A DNA stretch of 64,000 bases from CAYPLH01 sp964411505 (GCA_964411505.1 CAYPLH010000001.1:62001-126000); one strand, 5' to 3'; shown: positions 35,649-45,290, counted from the stretch's first letter. The notes: generated from the letters alone by a model not told the origin. Numbers and translations are program-made.

Positions 35649-37988
35649 TCATGCCAATTGACCCAGTACAATTCCGATTAACGCTTCACTATCTTTCGGG
35701 TACATAGGAATTTCATCCATATTTGTAATGCCAGTAACAGGACTTTGAATGGGCATATTAGGCGTAATATTATCCTGTGGTGCCATTATATAAGTGTTTG
35801 ACGTATTCGAGATTGATCTGCCCGGAGTACTGGTAGTTACAGCAGAACTAGGGTGCGAAGTAGTTACAGAAGCTGGTTTAAAACTTCCTACCTTTTTAAG
35901 TTTAGCACCGAACAAAGAAAGAATTTCAGCTACAGTACGGGGCTGATTATTTTCGTTAAAGAAAACATTTTTGTTTGCTCTTGCAGCATCAGGAAAAAGT
36001 TTTGCACCACTTTCTGTTGGGTTAGCAGAAAGTAATTTCTTGATACCCGCAGAACCTAAGAAATGAGCACCATAAACAGAAGAATAAGTAACTGGTAACC
36101 CAGCAGCTTGTAAACTGTTCATATTATCTTTCATAAATAAAGCACCCATAATTGCAGATGCCTGTGGGTTTTCTCTATCGCCCATACCGATGCCGTATTT
36201 AGCACCATACTTGGAAACCATGCTAGCCCAAGTTGAATTTATGAATTGGAACAAACCAGTAGCCGATGACGTAGGCGCTTTTGCTTTTGGATTCAAACTG
36301 GATTCTTGAACAGCCGTTGAATACAACCACGATTCAGGAACACCGACAGTTTGTGCCGCGTTTTTAATCATACCTACAATTTGGTCAGTAGAATAATCAA
36401 AATTACTTCTAGCGCCGTTCCATGCCCACGAGGCAAAGCCAGATATTTGTGATGCAGCATTAGAAGCAAAGTTAGCTGTTTTTTCAATACCTCCAGATAC
36501 TTGTGACGCAGTGTTAGAAACAAAGTTAGCTGTTTTTTCTATACCCATTGAAGTCTTGTTAACAGCAGAAGAGTAAGTGTCTTTTGCAAAATTAGCAGTA
36601 CTTTCAATAGCATTAGAAGTAGCGTTACGCACTTTATCATACTTGTCGGTAATGAATGAGAACGCATCTTTTACTTTATTAACTACCCAGTCAATGCCGT
36701 CTAAAATTTCTTCTGAATAATTTTCGTATAGCCATTCACCTAGTTTAAACCCAGCGAAACCAGCAGCGGCTAGAAGAGCAACTGGGTTTAAAACTGTAGA
36801 TAAAAAACCGGGGAGTGCAGCAACTAAAGAAGGTAGCACTCTAAACAGTAGTGAACTTGCCCCGGATAAAAGAGGACTCAAAATCATGCGGCCTAATGTA
36901 CCACCGATTCTGGCTAAAAGTTTTCCACCGCCAAAAAGAGTTTTGGTTAACAACATTCCAAAACCGCGAGGCGATAAGTATTTTGCAAAGCCTAAAATTT
37001 TTGTTAACTTGCTACCTAGTATTTTCGACATAAAAGAAGAAAGCCAGCTTTTTTGCTCTTTGACTACTTCTTTGCCCTTCCTATCTGCGATTAATTTTTC
37101 ACGCTTTTCTCGTATAGCTTTTTTGCGGTCTTCCAGTTCTTCTTCTTGTTCTTCTTCTGTAATAAGGGTAATAATTTTTTCTGCTTTTTCTTTTGTTTCT
37201 TTAGCGTCTTTAGATGTTTCTTCTACTTGTTCGCGCAGTTGGTCTGCTGCTAAGTCACCTTGGCTTTTTTTCGCTTTCTTCCCAAAAGCTAATTTAGCTA
37301 CCCCTCTAGTAAGTAGCCTTTCAAATCCACCCGATATATTAAATACATCATCAGCAACTTCACCCAGAGGCCCAAGCAAACCAGTCAGCACAGTTTTAGC
37401 GCCAGCCCCTACCGCACCAGAACGTTGGAGAGGGTTTGCGTAGATAGCCTCAAACCTCTCTAACTTCTTTTCCAGTTTTTTCATCTGGTCAGCGTCAACG
37501 GTATTTTTCAAAGTAGAAAACAAGTCATCAATTTCTACCAATTTATAATCAGTACTTTCTTGAAGTTCTTTTATTTGCTTTGTTACTTTAGCTAAATTTG
37601 CAGTATTACTTAAACCTTTAGCAGACAACGATTGCTTTTTCTTATAATCTTCAGTAACAGCTTGCAGTAAAGTAGCAGAAGCTTTCAATAAGTCTTTCAG
37701 TTTTTTATTGCTCTGAATACGAGAATTTTCTAATTCAATATCTTTAGTAAGAGATTTCTTTAACTGTTCATAATTCGGATTAGTTTTTTCCAGCATTTCC
37801 AATTTAACTTTCAAACTGGAAATTGCTCTCTCCGATTCCTGAATAGCTAAGTCTACGGTATCCCTAGAAGAGTTACTACGCGCTACACTTCTACGAGTAC
37901 GCGAAGATAAATCATCCGTGCTATCGAGTAGAGAACTGAATAAATCCGAACCTCTACCGCCACGGCGTATTGTGGGTTTTCTAGCCAT
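35649..37988 (-). CDS. Tape-measure protein with lytic transglycosylase domain
   Basis: A 779-aa tail-length protein. Residues 45-190 form a long charged coiled coil, residues about 376-422 a hydrophobic segment (VAALPGFLSTVLNPVALLAAAGFA), and residues about 545-690 a soluble lytic transglycosylase fold. The latter has catalytic E562 in VQESSLNPKAKAPTSSATGLFQF and GLFQF around 577. The tape measure spans the tail tube and the SLT domain should cut peptidoglycan during injection. At about 0.15 nm per residue the tail would be roughly 115 nm long. It lies directly after the chaperone genes, as tape measures do. Confidence 0.88.
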   Translation of the reverse strand: MARKPTIRRGGRGSDLFSSLLDSTDDLSSRTRRSVARSNSSRDTVDLAIQESERAISSLKVKLEMLEKTNPNYEQLKKSLTKDIELENSRIQSNKKLKDLLKASATLLQAVTEDYKKKQSLSAKGLSNTANLAKVTKQIKELQESTDYKLVEIDDLFSTLKNTVDADQMKKLEKKLERFEAIYANPLQRSGAVGAGAKTVLTGLLGPLGEVADDVFNISGGFERLLTRGVAKLAFGKKAKKSQGDLAADQLREQVEETSKDAKETKEKAEKIITLITEEEQEEELEDRKKAIREKREKLIADRKGKEVVKEQKSWLSSFMSKILGSKLTKILGFAKYLSPRGFGMLLTKTLFGGGKLLARIGGTLGRMILSPLLSGASSLLFRVLPSLVAALPGFLSTVLNPVALLAAAGFAGFKLGEWLYENYSEEILDGIDWVVNKVKDAFSFITDKYDKVRNATSNAIESTANFAKDTYSSAVNKTSMGIEKTANFVSNTASQVSGGIEKTANFASNAASQISGFASWAWNGARSNFDYSTDQIVGMIKNAAQTVGVPESWLYSTAVQESSLNPKAKAPTSSATGLFQFINSTWASMVSKYGAKYGIGMGDRENPQASAIMGALFMKDNMNSLQAAGLPVTYSSVYGAHFLGSAGIKKLLSANPTESGAKLFPDAARANKNVFFNENNQPRTVAEILSLFGAKLKKVGSFKPASVTTSHPSSAVTTSTPGRSISNTSNTYIMAPQDNITPNMPIQSPVTGITNMDEIPMYPKDSEALIGIVLGQLA

Positions 37989-38002
37989 AGTAACCTCTAG
38001 AG

Positions 38003-38239
38003 TTAACGTCGCATCATTTTAGCCAGCATTGCATTAAATTGTTCAGATTGTTTCTTTTCGTGTTCAGCTTTATCCTGCAAGTCTTTATCCAACTTTCTAG
38101 CTTTAAAGCAGAACTCTTTATACTCAGTCGTATTTTTATCAATGATTATATGCATGTGCATATTCATTAAGTATATTTGGTCTTCAATACTTTCGTTAGT
38201 GACTTTAGGAAAGAAAGTCGAGCGCAGAAAAAGCAACAT
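38003..38239 (-). CDS. Second tail chaperone frame (gpT/E'-like), possible frameshift product
   Basis: 78 aa. Its ATG at 38239 lies inside the end of the 336-aa chaperone gene, in the +1 frame, with no good ribosome site ahead of it. The overlap is 35 nt. Tape-measure chaperones in many tailed phages are made as a short product plus a frameshifted fusion, with exactly this placement before the tape measure. The reading here could therefore be the C-terminal extension of the chaperone. Independent translation remains possible. Confidence 0.65.
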   Translation of the reverse strand: MLLFLRSTFFPKVTNESIEDQIYLMNMHMHIIIDKNTTEYKEFCFKARKLDKDLQDKAEHEKKQSEQFNAMLAKMMRR

Positions 38240-39215
38240 TCGTCGCTAATTCTGCGCTACACACCTCACATACATGCTTAACAGTTTCAGTTACACCGAT
38301 GTTTTCATCAAGGTATTCAACGTACTCTTGCATTTTTTTCAATGCAGCTTGAGTAAGCCTTTCGTTATTTATTAACGAATTAGTACGCTGCTTTAAGTTA
38401 TCACCGTGTTTAGGTGACATATAACTAGCAAGCAACGACGTTTTCAAAATTTGATCCATACCTAACAAACCGAGAATTTCTCTTTGAACTTCGGCAGGCA
38501 CATTTTCTTGGTCCATCTTATCTGCGTTTTCACCGAGCACTTTTTTCTTTACCAACTCAGTACGGTGATCGAGAACTTTGGAATATTCCATCTGTGTTTG
38601 AACGGTTTGAATATCCATAGTAATGCCACACATTTCCTCAATGTCAGATTGAAGAAACTGAATGTGCTTGAAAATATCTTCGTCAACGTGTCTTTCGTCA
38701 AAAGAAGAGGAAGCTAATTCAACAGTCTGAATAAGAGTTTCCGCTTTTACTATTTTATTTTCTACTTTCTCAATGTGGTCTAGAGACTCACAAATAAAGT
38801 CCGCTTGGTAGGATTCCAAGAAAGTAGAATTAATGCGCAGCCAGTAAAGAATACCTTCAAAGTCTTTTTGCGGTAATTTCTTAATGTCTACGTTTTCATA
38901 AACAGTGTTAGAGATAACTTCAACAAAAGAATCAAAGTCATCCATCTGAACAGCGTTGGAAATTTTCAGAATATCCGCAATAAATAAAGGACGTAAATGC
39001 AGCTTATCCTCAATGCCGTGGGAAAAGATACCAGCCGACCATAAAGGGACTGCAATATAGTTACTGGGAATCCTTTCTTGTTCGGTAGTTACATCGTTAA
39101 CTTCTGGCGTTTCAATAACACCAGCGTCTTGTTTGTTATCCTCAATAACGTTACCGGAAGTGTCTTTAACTATAGTGCGTTTTTGAATACGTGGGCGAAT
39201 TTTTGGTTGTGACAT
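38205..39215 (-). CDS. Tail assembly chaperone (gp26/gpG-like), 336 aa
   Basis: Probably guides tape-measure and tube assembly. It starts with a disordered basic N-terminus (residues 1-50). A globular part follows (about 50-120: IPSNYIAVPLWSAGIFSHGIEDKLHLRPLF...) of the type seen in gp26/gp51 hub-assembly proteins, then long helices. CEVC near the C-terminus (about 315-320) may bind metal. It is immediately upstream of the second chaperone frame and the tape measure. Its own promoter-like motif lies 35 nt before the ATG, after the tube-like gene. Confidence 0.72.
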   Translation of the reverse strand: MSQPKIRPRIQKRTIVKDTSGNVIEDNKQDAGVIETPEVNDVTTEQERIPSNYIAVPLWSAGIFSHGIEDKLHLRPLFIADILKISNAVQMDDFDSFVEVISNTVYENVDIKKLPQKDFEGILYWLRINSTFLESYQADFICESLDHIEKVENKIVKAETLIQTVELASSSFDERHVDEDIFKHIQFLQSDIEEMCGITMDIQTVQTQMEYSKVLDHRTELVKKKVLGENADKMDQENVPAEVQREILGLLGMDQILKTSLLASYMSPKHGDNLKQRTNSLINNERLTQAALKKMQEYVEYLDENIGVTETVKHVCEVCSAELATNVAFSALDFLS

Positions 39216-39250
39216 AATAACCTCTAGTTGTCGGGTAAAAACCTAATTAC

Positions 39251-39258
39251 ACTTTACA
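39251..39258 (-). promoter_or_regulatory. TGTAAAGT promoter-like motif before the tail chaperone
   Basis: Minus strand reads ACTGTAAAGTGT, 35 nt before the chaperone ATG. It is located between the stop codon of the tube-like gene and the chaperone gene. Confidence 0.55.
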
Positions 39259-39260
39259 GT

Positions 39261-40358
39261 TTATGGGCGTTCAATGCGTAGTAATTTTTTGGTGATGGAC
39301 TTTGGATTTTTGAATATAGTGCCCAAGGTAACTTCGTCTTTTGACGCTGTTTCAAAAGGTACATCCACACCAGTACGCGCAGGTTTAGAAAGAGACGTAT
39401 AAGTACGGTCAGCAGTGTAAACGGGAATTATTCGGTTACAACGAAACTCTTGCATAATCTTTACCGGGTCACTGGAAGTTCCGTTAAATTGTGGAGTAAC
39501 GCCGCCAACAGGAAAAGAACCCAGCATAATGAAAAACATCGACACGTAGTTTCTGGAATCAATTACAGCAATTGCAATTGGCTTCTTATACACAGAAGGT
39601 AAATTATATAAACGAGTTTTGTAATTCATTATTAGTTCGCGCCATGTATCACAGTAACGCGTAGAATTTAAATGATGGTCTTCATACAGAGTTAACGAGA
39701 ACGCACCATTGTCGGAAAACATTGGGTAAGGTACTTGAAAACCACCACGGAAAACCTGAGTGTCAGTAAACGAAGGCAGCGTAATGTCTACGTTTTCTGA
39801 GTAGTAATTAAAGATGCTCTGAAACTCTTGAGTATCTTGCATACCTGTTGCATTTTCTAATGGCGGTAAAAATACTCTGTATGAATAACCTAACTGAGGG
39901 TCAGCCCTTTTTCTAAGCTTGGCAAGTAGCGAAGTGTATTCAACATCACCAACAGATAACACAGAAGTTTGTGGCTCTGCGCTATCTTTATTCAGCAAGT
40001 CTTTTACTAAAGAGTTTGTGCTAGTACCAAAAATACCGTCAATTGCTTTGGTAGCTAAGTTAGCTACAGAACCTTTAGCTTTTTTACCATAGCGAATAAT
40101 GTCATCAATATCTTGCGCGTTTTCTTCGCCCACTACACCAGAAACAACGTTACGTGAAGTATTTAAAGTAGCTTCTTCTAATAAAAATTTAGCGTCATCT
40201 TTTAGAACGTCAGTTTGTTTAGTAATAAAATCAATACGATCTTCTACGCCGCCTTGCCGAATAATAACATCGGTAGCAGATTCACCGTCGTATCCGTAAC
40301 CAACATTGGAAACACGTATTGAATTACTTTCAGTTACTGACCTGAGTTTTCTAGTCAT
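39261..40358 (-). CDS. Second tail-tube-like protein, 365 aa
   Basis: The N-terminal 140 residues are helical and low-complexity. Residues about 150-365 resemble a tail-tube fold: YRVFLPPLEN, then ITLPSFTDTQVFRGGFQVPYP and YVSMFFIMLGSFPVGGVTPQFNG. This protein is longer than the main tube and may be a specialised tube or tube-completion protein. It follows the tail-tube gene and its terminator. Confidence 0.65.
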   Translation of the reverse strand: MTRKLRSVTESNSIRVSNVGYGYDGESATDVIIRQGGVEDRIDFITKQTDVLKDDAKFLLEEATLNTSRNVVSGVVGEENAQDIDDIIRYGKKAKGSVANLATKAIDGIFGTSTNSLVKDLLNKDSAEPQTSVLSVGDVEYTSLLAKLRKRADPQLGYSYRVFLPPLENATGMQDTQEFQSIFNYYSENVDITLPSFTDTQVFRGGFQVPYPMFSDNGAFSLTLYEDHHLNSTRYCDTWRELIMNYKTRLYNLPSVYKKPIAIAVIDSRNYVSMFFIMLGSFPVGGVTPQFNGTSSDPVKIMQEFRCNRIIPVYTADRTYTSLSKPARTGVDVPFETASKDEVTLGTIFKNPKSITKKLLRIERP

Positions 40359-40380
40359 AGTCTAAACCTCGAAAAGAAAT

Positions 40381-40420
40381 AAAAAAGGCCAGACGAAACC
40401 ATTCCGTTCCGCCTAGCCCT
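40381..40420 (-). terminator. Intrinsic terminator after the tail-tube gene
   Basis: A 14-bp imperfect stem (40386-40399 with 40406-40420, one bulge) and a 6-nt loop, followed by a U-run on the minus strand. It likely reduces transcript after the abundant tube message. Confidence 0.82.
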
Positions 40421-40437
40421 TTTCCCTACCGAAAGTA

Positions 40438-40938
40438 TTACAGGTCAACGTGGTAATCAAATGACAAACCAGTTGAATATTCGATAGGGGTGGAATCACC
40501 AGAAGTAGTGGGTGAATCCAATTGCTTAAAGAACGCACCGAAATGTCGAACTACACGCACAACATTATTTCGGTCATCATAGAGAATTACGTCAGCAATA
40601 AATTCGTAGTTCTCTTTATACTCACCAGTATTAGTTCGTGCGTTACGACAGAATTCCATAAGAGCACGAACATTATCACGTACTGCCATATCACGAGTTT
40701 CAAAAAACTGAGCAGGTAAATTACCTTCCCAAATCGGTCGGCCTGCATAACGTAAATCAACACCGTGAGCGTTAATAGTTACGTCTTCCAAACTCATACC
40801 AGAAATTTGAGTAGAGCGACAACGCAGTTTAAGTGCGAGGGCATTACCTACAGGTAAATTAGAAAGAATTAAATCAAATTTATAACTTTGAAGCGGGTCA
40901 GGCAAACCACGCATATCTTGCAGAGAAGTCTTAGCCAT
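40438..40938 (-). CDS. Major tail tube protein, gp19-like
   Basis: 166 aa, the length of T4-type tube proteins (163 aa). It has the fold pattern ending in GLSFDYHVDL and the YKFDLILSNLP start, typical of gp19. It polymerises into the inner tube through which DNA passes. It follows the sheath gene with a 15-nt gap and strong ribosome site, and precedes a terminator, consistent with high expression. Confidence 0.85.
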   Translation of the reverse strand: MAKTSLQDMRGLPDPLQSYKFDLILSNLPVGNALALKLRCRSTQISGMSLEDVTINAHGVDLRYAGRPIWEGNLPAQFFETRDMAVRDNVRALMEFCRNARTNTGEYKENYEFIADVILYDDRNNVVRVVRHFGAFFKQLDSPTTSGDSTPIEYSTGLSFDYHVDL

Positions 40939-40953
40939 GATTCATTACTCCTA

Positions 40954-43008
40954 TTATGCCGCTTCACTTTGTACGATTTCTTCAAACGACACACCTTCTT
41001 TCGTTACATAGGTATGCAGTTCGATTTCTCGCACTGGTATGTTTGGCGTGACAGCAATTTTATATTTGCGGATACCTTGAATTGCAAGGTCTGGAGTATT
41101 ACCAGCTTCATTACCAACAAATACTTGGTAAGCACTGATCGCACCACGATTCTGCATTAATTGAAGAATTGAATTAATTGCAGCTTCCATATCGCTATCA
41201 AGTAATTCATTCGGCAAGTCTTGCAGTTTAGTAATTGCAAAGGCGGCAATAGACAATTCAATTGCGTCAATAAGACGCGATACACTCATATAAGAGAAAG
41301 CGGTAAGTGTAGTTTGCAAAGTAAGCTGGTCACGAATAGTCAGACCATAACCACGAATATTTGCAATCGGGTTAAGCTGCGCATTTGCAAACGCATTAAG
41401 TTCTTGTGGTGTATAAGTTTGCGTAACACCACGAACACCCGGAATGTCGTTAATAACACCACGCTTAACACCTGCCGTAGCATTATAAATTCCAAAACGG
41501 TTATCGTTACGTGCAAGCAAAGCACCAGTAATAATATCAGCAGGTACGTCAAGAATTTCAGAAGAATAACTATCGTAGTATTCAATATGCGGGAAATGAA
41601 CTTCACCACGACGTGTATTCATACCTAAAAGAAGAGTACGCCAAGTAATTGCTTTTGTACCTTCTTCATATTCTTGCGGCATACCGCCAATAAAGTGTGC
41701 GTCATTTCTTGTGGTACACATTGCACCCAACGCTTGTAAAAATGCAATCGTATTACGACCGCCAGACATAAACATAGATACTTCGTATTCATCCGGGTTA
41801 GAATATTTATCCAAACCCGCAATAAATGCGGCGTCATCCAAGTTTGCGTAGGACGAACCATCTGCACCGTGCGTGAATTTAACACGCGGGGTAGTGTAGA
41901 AATATTTTTGATCGGCAGTAAACGAACCAGCAGCTTTAAAGATACGAATTTGTTGCGAACCTAAAACTTCATCGTTAACAACTTCTTCGATACCTGTTTG
42001 CTGATTTTGCGAATCTACGCCTGCGTCGTAAGTAACTACGAAAGATTCAATAGGTTGGCTGTTATTAACACGTGGGTCATAAATTTCCAAAGTAAATTCT
42101 TTAGTTTTGGTATAAACACTACCCACACCATTTACATTTAATTTCTGATCGCCAGAATCCAGAATCAACGTAGTTGTGTTGTCTTGTTCATATTGACCAA
42201 CATCAATAAAGGTAAGTGTCGTTGCAGACGAACCAGCTTGAGGGAGAGTCGTGTACAGTTCGTAAATATCTGGGCCAGTACCCGTAGAAACAGCCGCATT
42301 AAATCTGCGGAAAACCATGTAACCAGTAGCGGCTTCAACTTTCGAGAAAGAAAATTGAATTGCGTTATCATTAGGATCACCAGTTAAATCAACTTGCAGT
42401 TCATTGGCTTCAACTGCTTTAGTTGCGCCCAAAGCATTTACAGCGAGAACTGCATACTGGTAATAACCGTCAACCAGAATAGAATCAGCATCATTAATAA
42501 ACGCAGAATTAGTGGTAATAGTTACGTCACGCATATTGCCAGAAACAATACGCATTTCATAATTATTGTAGTCTGCGCCCGGACCAATTCCGTAGGCTAA
42601 AAGCATCGGGGTATAACCCGTTGTTAAAGTAGCAGTGCCATCCCAACTTTCAGGATTTTTAACACTGGCAAAAGAAGCGTCTGGTGCGTCACTTAATTTA
42701 GTAGCATCAGTAAGATGCTGACCAATTACTGCATTAGCATAACGGTAAGCACCACCAACAATACGCTGAAAATGAACTGGTGTATTTTGTCTAAGAACAA
42801 GAGAAGCACCAATACCAGAATATCCGTAAGAGCGATAATCCGGTTTGCCAGTTACTTGTTCAAAATTTTCAACACCTAAAAAGGTCATTGGTTTATCAAT
42901 ACGGCCACGCTTTGACGCACCTACATAAGCATAATAGTTTGCCGTACCAAAAGACGCTACATTAGTTCGGTCATAGGTATAACGGTATACACCGGAACGA
43001 CGCCTCAT
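40954..43008 (-). CDS. Tail sheath protein, gp18-like
   Basis: 684 aa contractile sheath. The start MRRRSGVYRYTYDRTNV and the YRSYGYSGIGASLVLRQ segment, plus a C-terminus with KYKIAVTPNIPVREIELHTYVTKEGVSFEEIV, are characteristic of sheath subunits: an N-terminal strand that links neighbours and a conserved C-terminal core. It contracts around the tube during injection. It is in the classical sheath-tube order on the minus strand. Confidence 0.92.
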   Translation of the reverse strand: MRRRSGVYRYTYDRTNVASFGTANYYAYVGASKRGRIDKPMTFLGVENFEQVTGKPDYRSYGYSGIGASLVLRQNTPVHFQRIVGGAYRYANAVIGQHLTDATKLSDAPDASFASVKNPESWDGTATLTTGYTPMLLAYGIGPGADYNNYEMRIVSGNMRDVTITTNSAFINDADSILVDGYYQYAVLAVNALGATKAVEANELQVDLTGDPNDNAIQFSFSKVEAATGYMVFRRFNAAVSTGTGPDIYELYTTLPQAGSSATTLTFIDVGQYEQDNTTTLILDSGDQKLNVNGVGSVYTKTKEFTLEIYDPRVNNSQPIESFVVTYDAGVDSQNQQTGIEEVVNDEVLGSQQIRIFKAAGSFTADQKYFYTTPRVKFTHGADGSSYANLDDAAFIAGLDKYSNPDEYEVSMFMSGGRNTIAFLQALGAMCTTRNDAHFIGGMPQEYEEGTKAITWRTLLLGMNTRRGEVHFPHIEYYDSYSSEILDVPADIITGALLARNDNRFGIYNATAGVKRGVINDIPGVRGVTQTYTPQELNAFANAQLNPIANIRGYGLTIRDQLTLQTTLTAFSYMSVSRLIDAIELSIAAFAITKLQDLPNELLDSDMEAAINSILQLMQNRGAISAYQVFVGNEAGNTPDLAIQGIRKYKIAVTPNIPVREIELHTYVTKEGVSFEEIVQSEAA

Positions 43009-43286
43009 TTCTTACCTCCAGAATTTTGATGCTTAGAATCTTTAGTATCAGGTTTAACTAAATCGACAGGTGTTTCCTCTTTTACAGCAATTTCTTGCGA
43101 GGCGACTTTTTTCTGTGCAGCTTTTTGTTCAACGATAGTAACAATGCTGGGCTTTGAAATAATTTTCGCAGAGTCTGGAAAATCAGCAGTCTGCCGTGGC
43201 GGTATATGGAAATCTTTTTTAGCCCCGTTTACTTGTACAGTAACTATGGCGCTTTTTTTCTTGGAACTGTTATATAGGTTAATCAT
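43005..43286 (-). CDS. Hypothetical small protein before sheath, 93 aa
   Basis: Not recognised. N-terminal half is beta-like (SAIVTVQVNGAKKDFHIPPRQ), C-terminal half lysine-rich and disordered. It overlaps both neighbours by 1-4 nt, so it is translated with the holin-like pair and sheath. A role in the virion is possible but unsupported. Confidence 0.78.
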   Translation of the reverse strand: MINLYNSSKKKSAIVTVQVNGAKKDFHIPPRQTADFPDSAKIISKPSIVTIVEQKAAQKKVASQEIAVKEETPVDLVKPDTKDSKHQNSGGKK

Positions 43287-43729
43287 TAGTTCACCTTTCC
43301 AGTAGACTCTGTTTCGGATTTTTTTGTCAAAGAGTGTGGGGATTTTTTATCCTTTACTTTTACTCTAGGGTTACCAAGACCTATTGGCAAAGTTTGCATT
43401 AAATTCTCAGTAAACTGCGCACTACATTCTGATACTTCTTTTTTCCACTTTGGGCCTAAATGTTGACTATAAAAATATTCTCTAGCCAACAGAAGAACCA
43501 GACCGTGCGTAATAACAGTACCTAAGCCAATAGCGTATTGAAAATCCGCTCCGATAATTTTCACTGCTTGAGAAAAAAATACGATGGACGTGATTACTAA
43601 CTGTATTTTAATAAAATAGTCACGAAGGGATAACTTAATTCCCTTCGGACTATCATCTATTTTATCTAACGCAATATAAACAATACCTAAGCACTGCATG
43701 AAATCGACAATATTAAAAAACATATTCAT
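43286..43729 (-). CDS. Membrane protein, holin-like, 147 aa
   Basis: Three hydrophobic helices (about residues 7-23, 42-62 and 67-88) and a long charged cytoplasmic tail (about 95-147). This layout suits a holin or holin-related protein, which would make the membrane permeable for lysis. Its start overlaps the next membrane gene by 4 nt. Alternatively an unrelated phage membrane protein. Confidence 0.6.
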   Translation of the reverse strand: MNMFFNIVDFMQCLGIVYIALDKIDDSPKGIKLSLRDYFIKIQLVITSIVFFSQAVKIIGADFQYAIGLGTVITHGLVLLLAREYFYSQHLGPKWKKEVSECSAQFTENLMQTLPIGLGNPRVKVKDKKSPHSLTKKSETESTGKVN

Positions 43730-44049
43730 GGTTTATCTCCATCAATAGATTTTTTGCCGCCAATAACTGCTTGTACTCTTCGCAGAAAAATCGGTATGGT
43801 AGTAATGGCGCATAGACCAATCAAAAATGCAATACCGCCACTAGTCTCTGGTGACAGGTCAGTTTTCCAACTGAACTTTATGTACGCAGTAATTAACGGA
43901 GTTAAATAACCAGCGCACAATACACCAACGGCAAGTGATGATAATATTTGCAGTTTGGTAAGTTTATTCTCTACCATAAAGATGTATACAACACCGCCAA
44001 AGAATCCGGCAATTATTGAACCATATTTAAAACCTAGTAATTCATTCAT
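43726..44049 (-). CDS. Membrane protein, holin-like, 107 aa
   Basis: Three hydrophobic helices (about 8-25, 36-60 and 70-92), short loops and a charged tail (KKSIDGDKP). Small size, three transmembrane segments and pairing with another membrane protein fit class I holins or a holin/antiholin pair. It is the first gene of the tail operon. Good GAGGA ribosome site. Confidence 0.62.
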   Translation of the reverse strand: MNELLGFKYGSIIAGFFGGVVYIFMVENKLTKLQILSSLAVGVLCAGYLTPLITAYIKFSWKTDLSPETSGGIAFLIGLCAITTIPIFLRRVQAVIGGKKSIDGDKP

Positions 44050-44291
44050 ATTTTTTCCTCAAGATTTCTGTGCGCTTCCAGTGGCTAAGATTCTTTATTC
44101 TTTCCACAGAAAATACAGAGAGGTTAAATAAGGTTATTTAGTAGAAATTAAGATAAGACGGCTAACACCTTCCCCAAATAGATATGGTGTGTATTTGTTT
44201 ATTAAATTAGTGGGGACTAGTGAATCATAAAATGTAAAGTGTTGTACTGTTTTCACTATGCTTTAACTTAAATTAACAGGAGAAATACTTA
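44050..44291. promoter_or_regulatory. Divergent intergenic region
   Basis: 242 bp between the minus-strand tail operon and the plus-strand thymidylate synthase cassette. It contains a plus-strand TGTAAAGT motif and is otherwise AT-rich; no gene or terminator was seen. The minus-strand tail operon must start in it or further left, but no matching motif was found on that strand. Confidence 0.6.
44233..44240 (+). promoter_or_regulatory. TGTAAAGT promoter-like motif for the thymidylate synthase cassette
   Basis: ATGTAAAGTGT on the plus strand, ending 51 nt before the thymidylate synthase ATG. It matches the motif family but lacks the leading C of CTGTAAAGT. Confidence 0.55.
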
Positions 44292-45290
44292 ATGAATAGT
44301 TCTATGCAACCAGTGTCAAAATTCAATTTTAGTGAAGCACCTTTTGAAAACCAGTATAAGGCGTTGCTTAATTGGATTATGCAACTAAACTGGTACAAAA
44401 TTAAAGAACAAGAAACTCGTCAAGACAGAACAGGTACAGGTACTTATTCCGTATTTAATGCCAACAATATTGTGCATGAATTAGTTGACCCGGAAACTGG
44501 TAAATATTGGATTCCTTTGTTGTCGAGTAAATACGTCCACCTGCCTGCTATTATTCATGAATTAATTTGGATGCTTTCTGGTAGTGACCGTCTGGAATAT
44601 TTGAAAGCAAATAACGTTCGTATTTGGGATGAATGGGTATTACCGGGAACAGAAGTTAAAAATGAAAAAGGTGAATTAATTGGCGGTAGCCTTGGCCCCG
44701 TTTATGGAAAGCAATGGCGCTTTTGGGGAGAGGAAGAAATCGACCAAGTTGCGAAAATGGAAAATACTCTTCGTAATAATCCTTTTTCTCGTCGAAATAT
44801 TATTACTGCATGGAATGTTTCTCACATTGAACAAATGGCATTGCCACCGTGTCACACACTTTCGCAATGGTATGTTCGTGAAGAAAACGGTGAGCGGTAT
44901 CTTGATTGCAAGCTTTATGCGCGTTCGCAAGATTTATTTTTAGGTACGCCATTTAATATGGCCTTTTATTCTATCTGGACAATTGCACTGGCTATTTTGC
45001 ATGGCATGAAACCGGGTAGGTATATTCATGTATTTGGTGACGCTCATATTTATGCTAACCATATCGAGCAAGTAAAAGAATACTTGAATGATAAAACACC
45101 GGCTCAAAAAGTATTTCTTGATCTGGATATTTCTGGTGATAATAAACAACGTTTGTTGGAAATTGCACACGCTGACCACGGTCGCCAATATATTAGTTGT
45201 ATTGATTTGAGTTATTCAGATTTCAAACTGGAAGGCTGGGATGATTATAAAGGAAAGACCAAACGTATTGCCGCACAGGTTAGTGTGTAA
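44292..45290 (+). CDS. thyA: Thymidylate synthase
   Basis: Converts dUMP to dTMP with methylene-tetrahydrofolate, supplying thymidine for phage DNA. The 332-aa protein has LGPVYGKQWRFW (134-145) and the nucleophile C187 in LPPCHTLSQ. ARSQDLFLGTPFNMAFY (210-226) includes N222, the residue that selects dUMP; dCMP hydroxymethylases carry aspartate there, so this is a true thymidylate synthase. Standard size is near 264 aa; this one carries extra N-terminal residues (1-25) and a longer C-terminus. Strong ribosome site (AGGAGA). First gene of a plus-strand cassette inside the minus-strand late region. Confidence 0.97.
   Translation: MNSSMQPVSKFNFSEAPFENQYKALLNWIMQLNWYKIKEQETRQDRTGTGTYSVFNANNIVHELVDPETGKYWIPLLSSKYVHLPAIIHELIWMLSGSDRLEYLKANNVRIWDEWVLPGTEVKNEKGELIGGSLGPVYGKQWRFWGEEEIDQVAKMENTLRNNPFSRRNIITAWNVSHIEQMALPPCHTLSQWYVREENGERYLDCKLYARSQDLFLGTPFNMAFYSIWTIALAILHGMKPGRYIHVFGDAHIYANHIEQVKEYLNDKTPAQKVFLDLDISGDNKQRLLEIAHADHGRQYISCIDLSYSDFKLEGWDDYKGKTKRIAAQVSV

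Noticed and set aside
36886..37443. 185-codon frame antisense to the tape measure
   Set aside because: Opposite coiled-coil coding sequence, serine/proline-rich as expected for reversed codons, and without a ribosome site.
43005..43286. Spanin for the 93-aa gene beside the holin-like genes
   Set aside because: No signal peptide, lipobox or transmembrane helix was seen.
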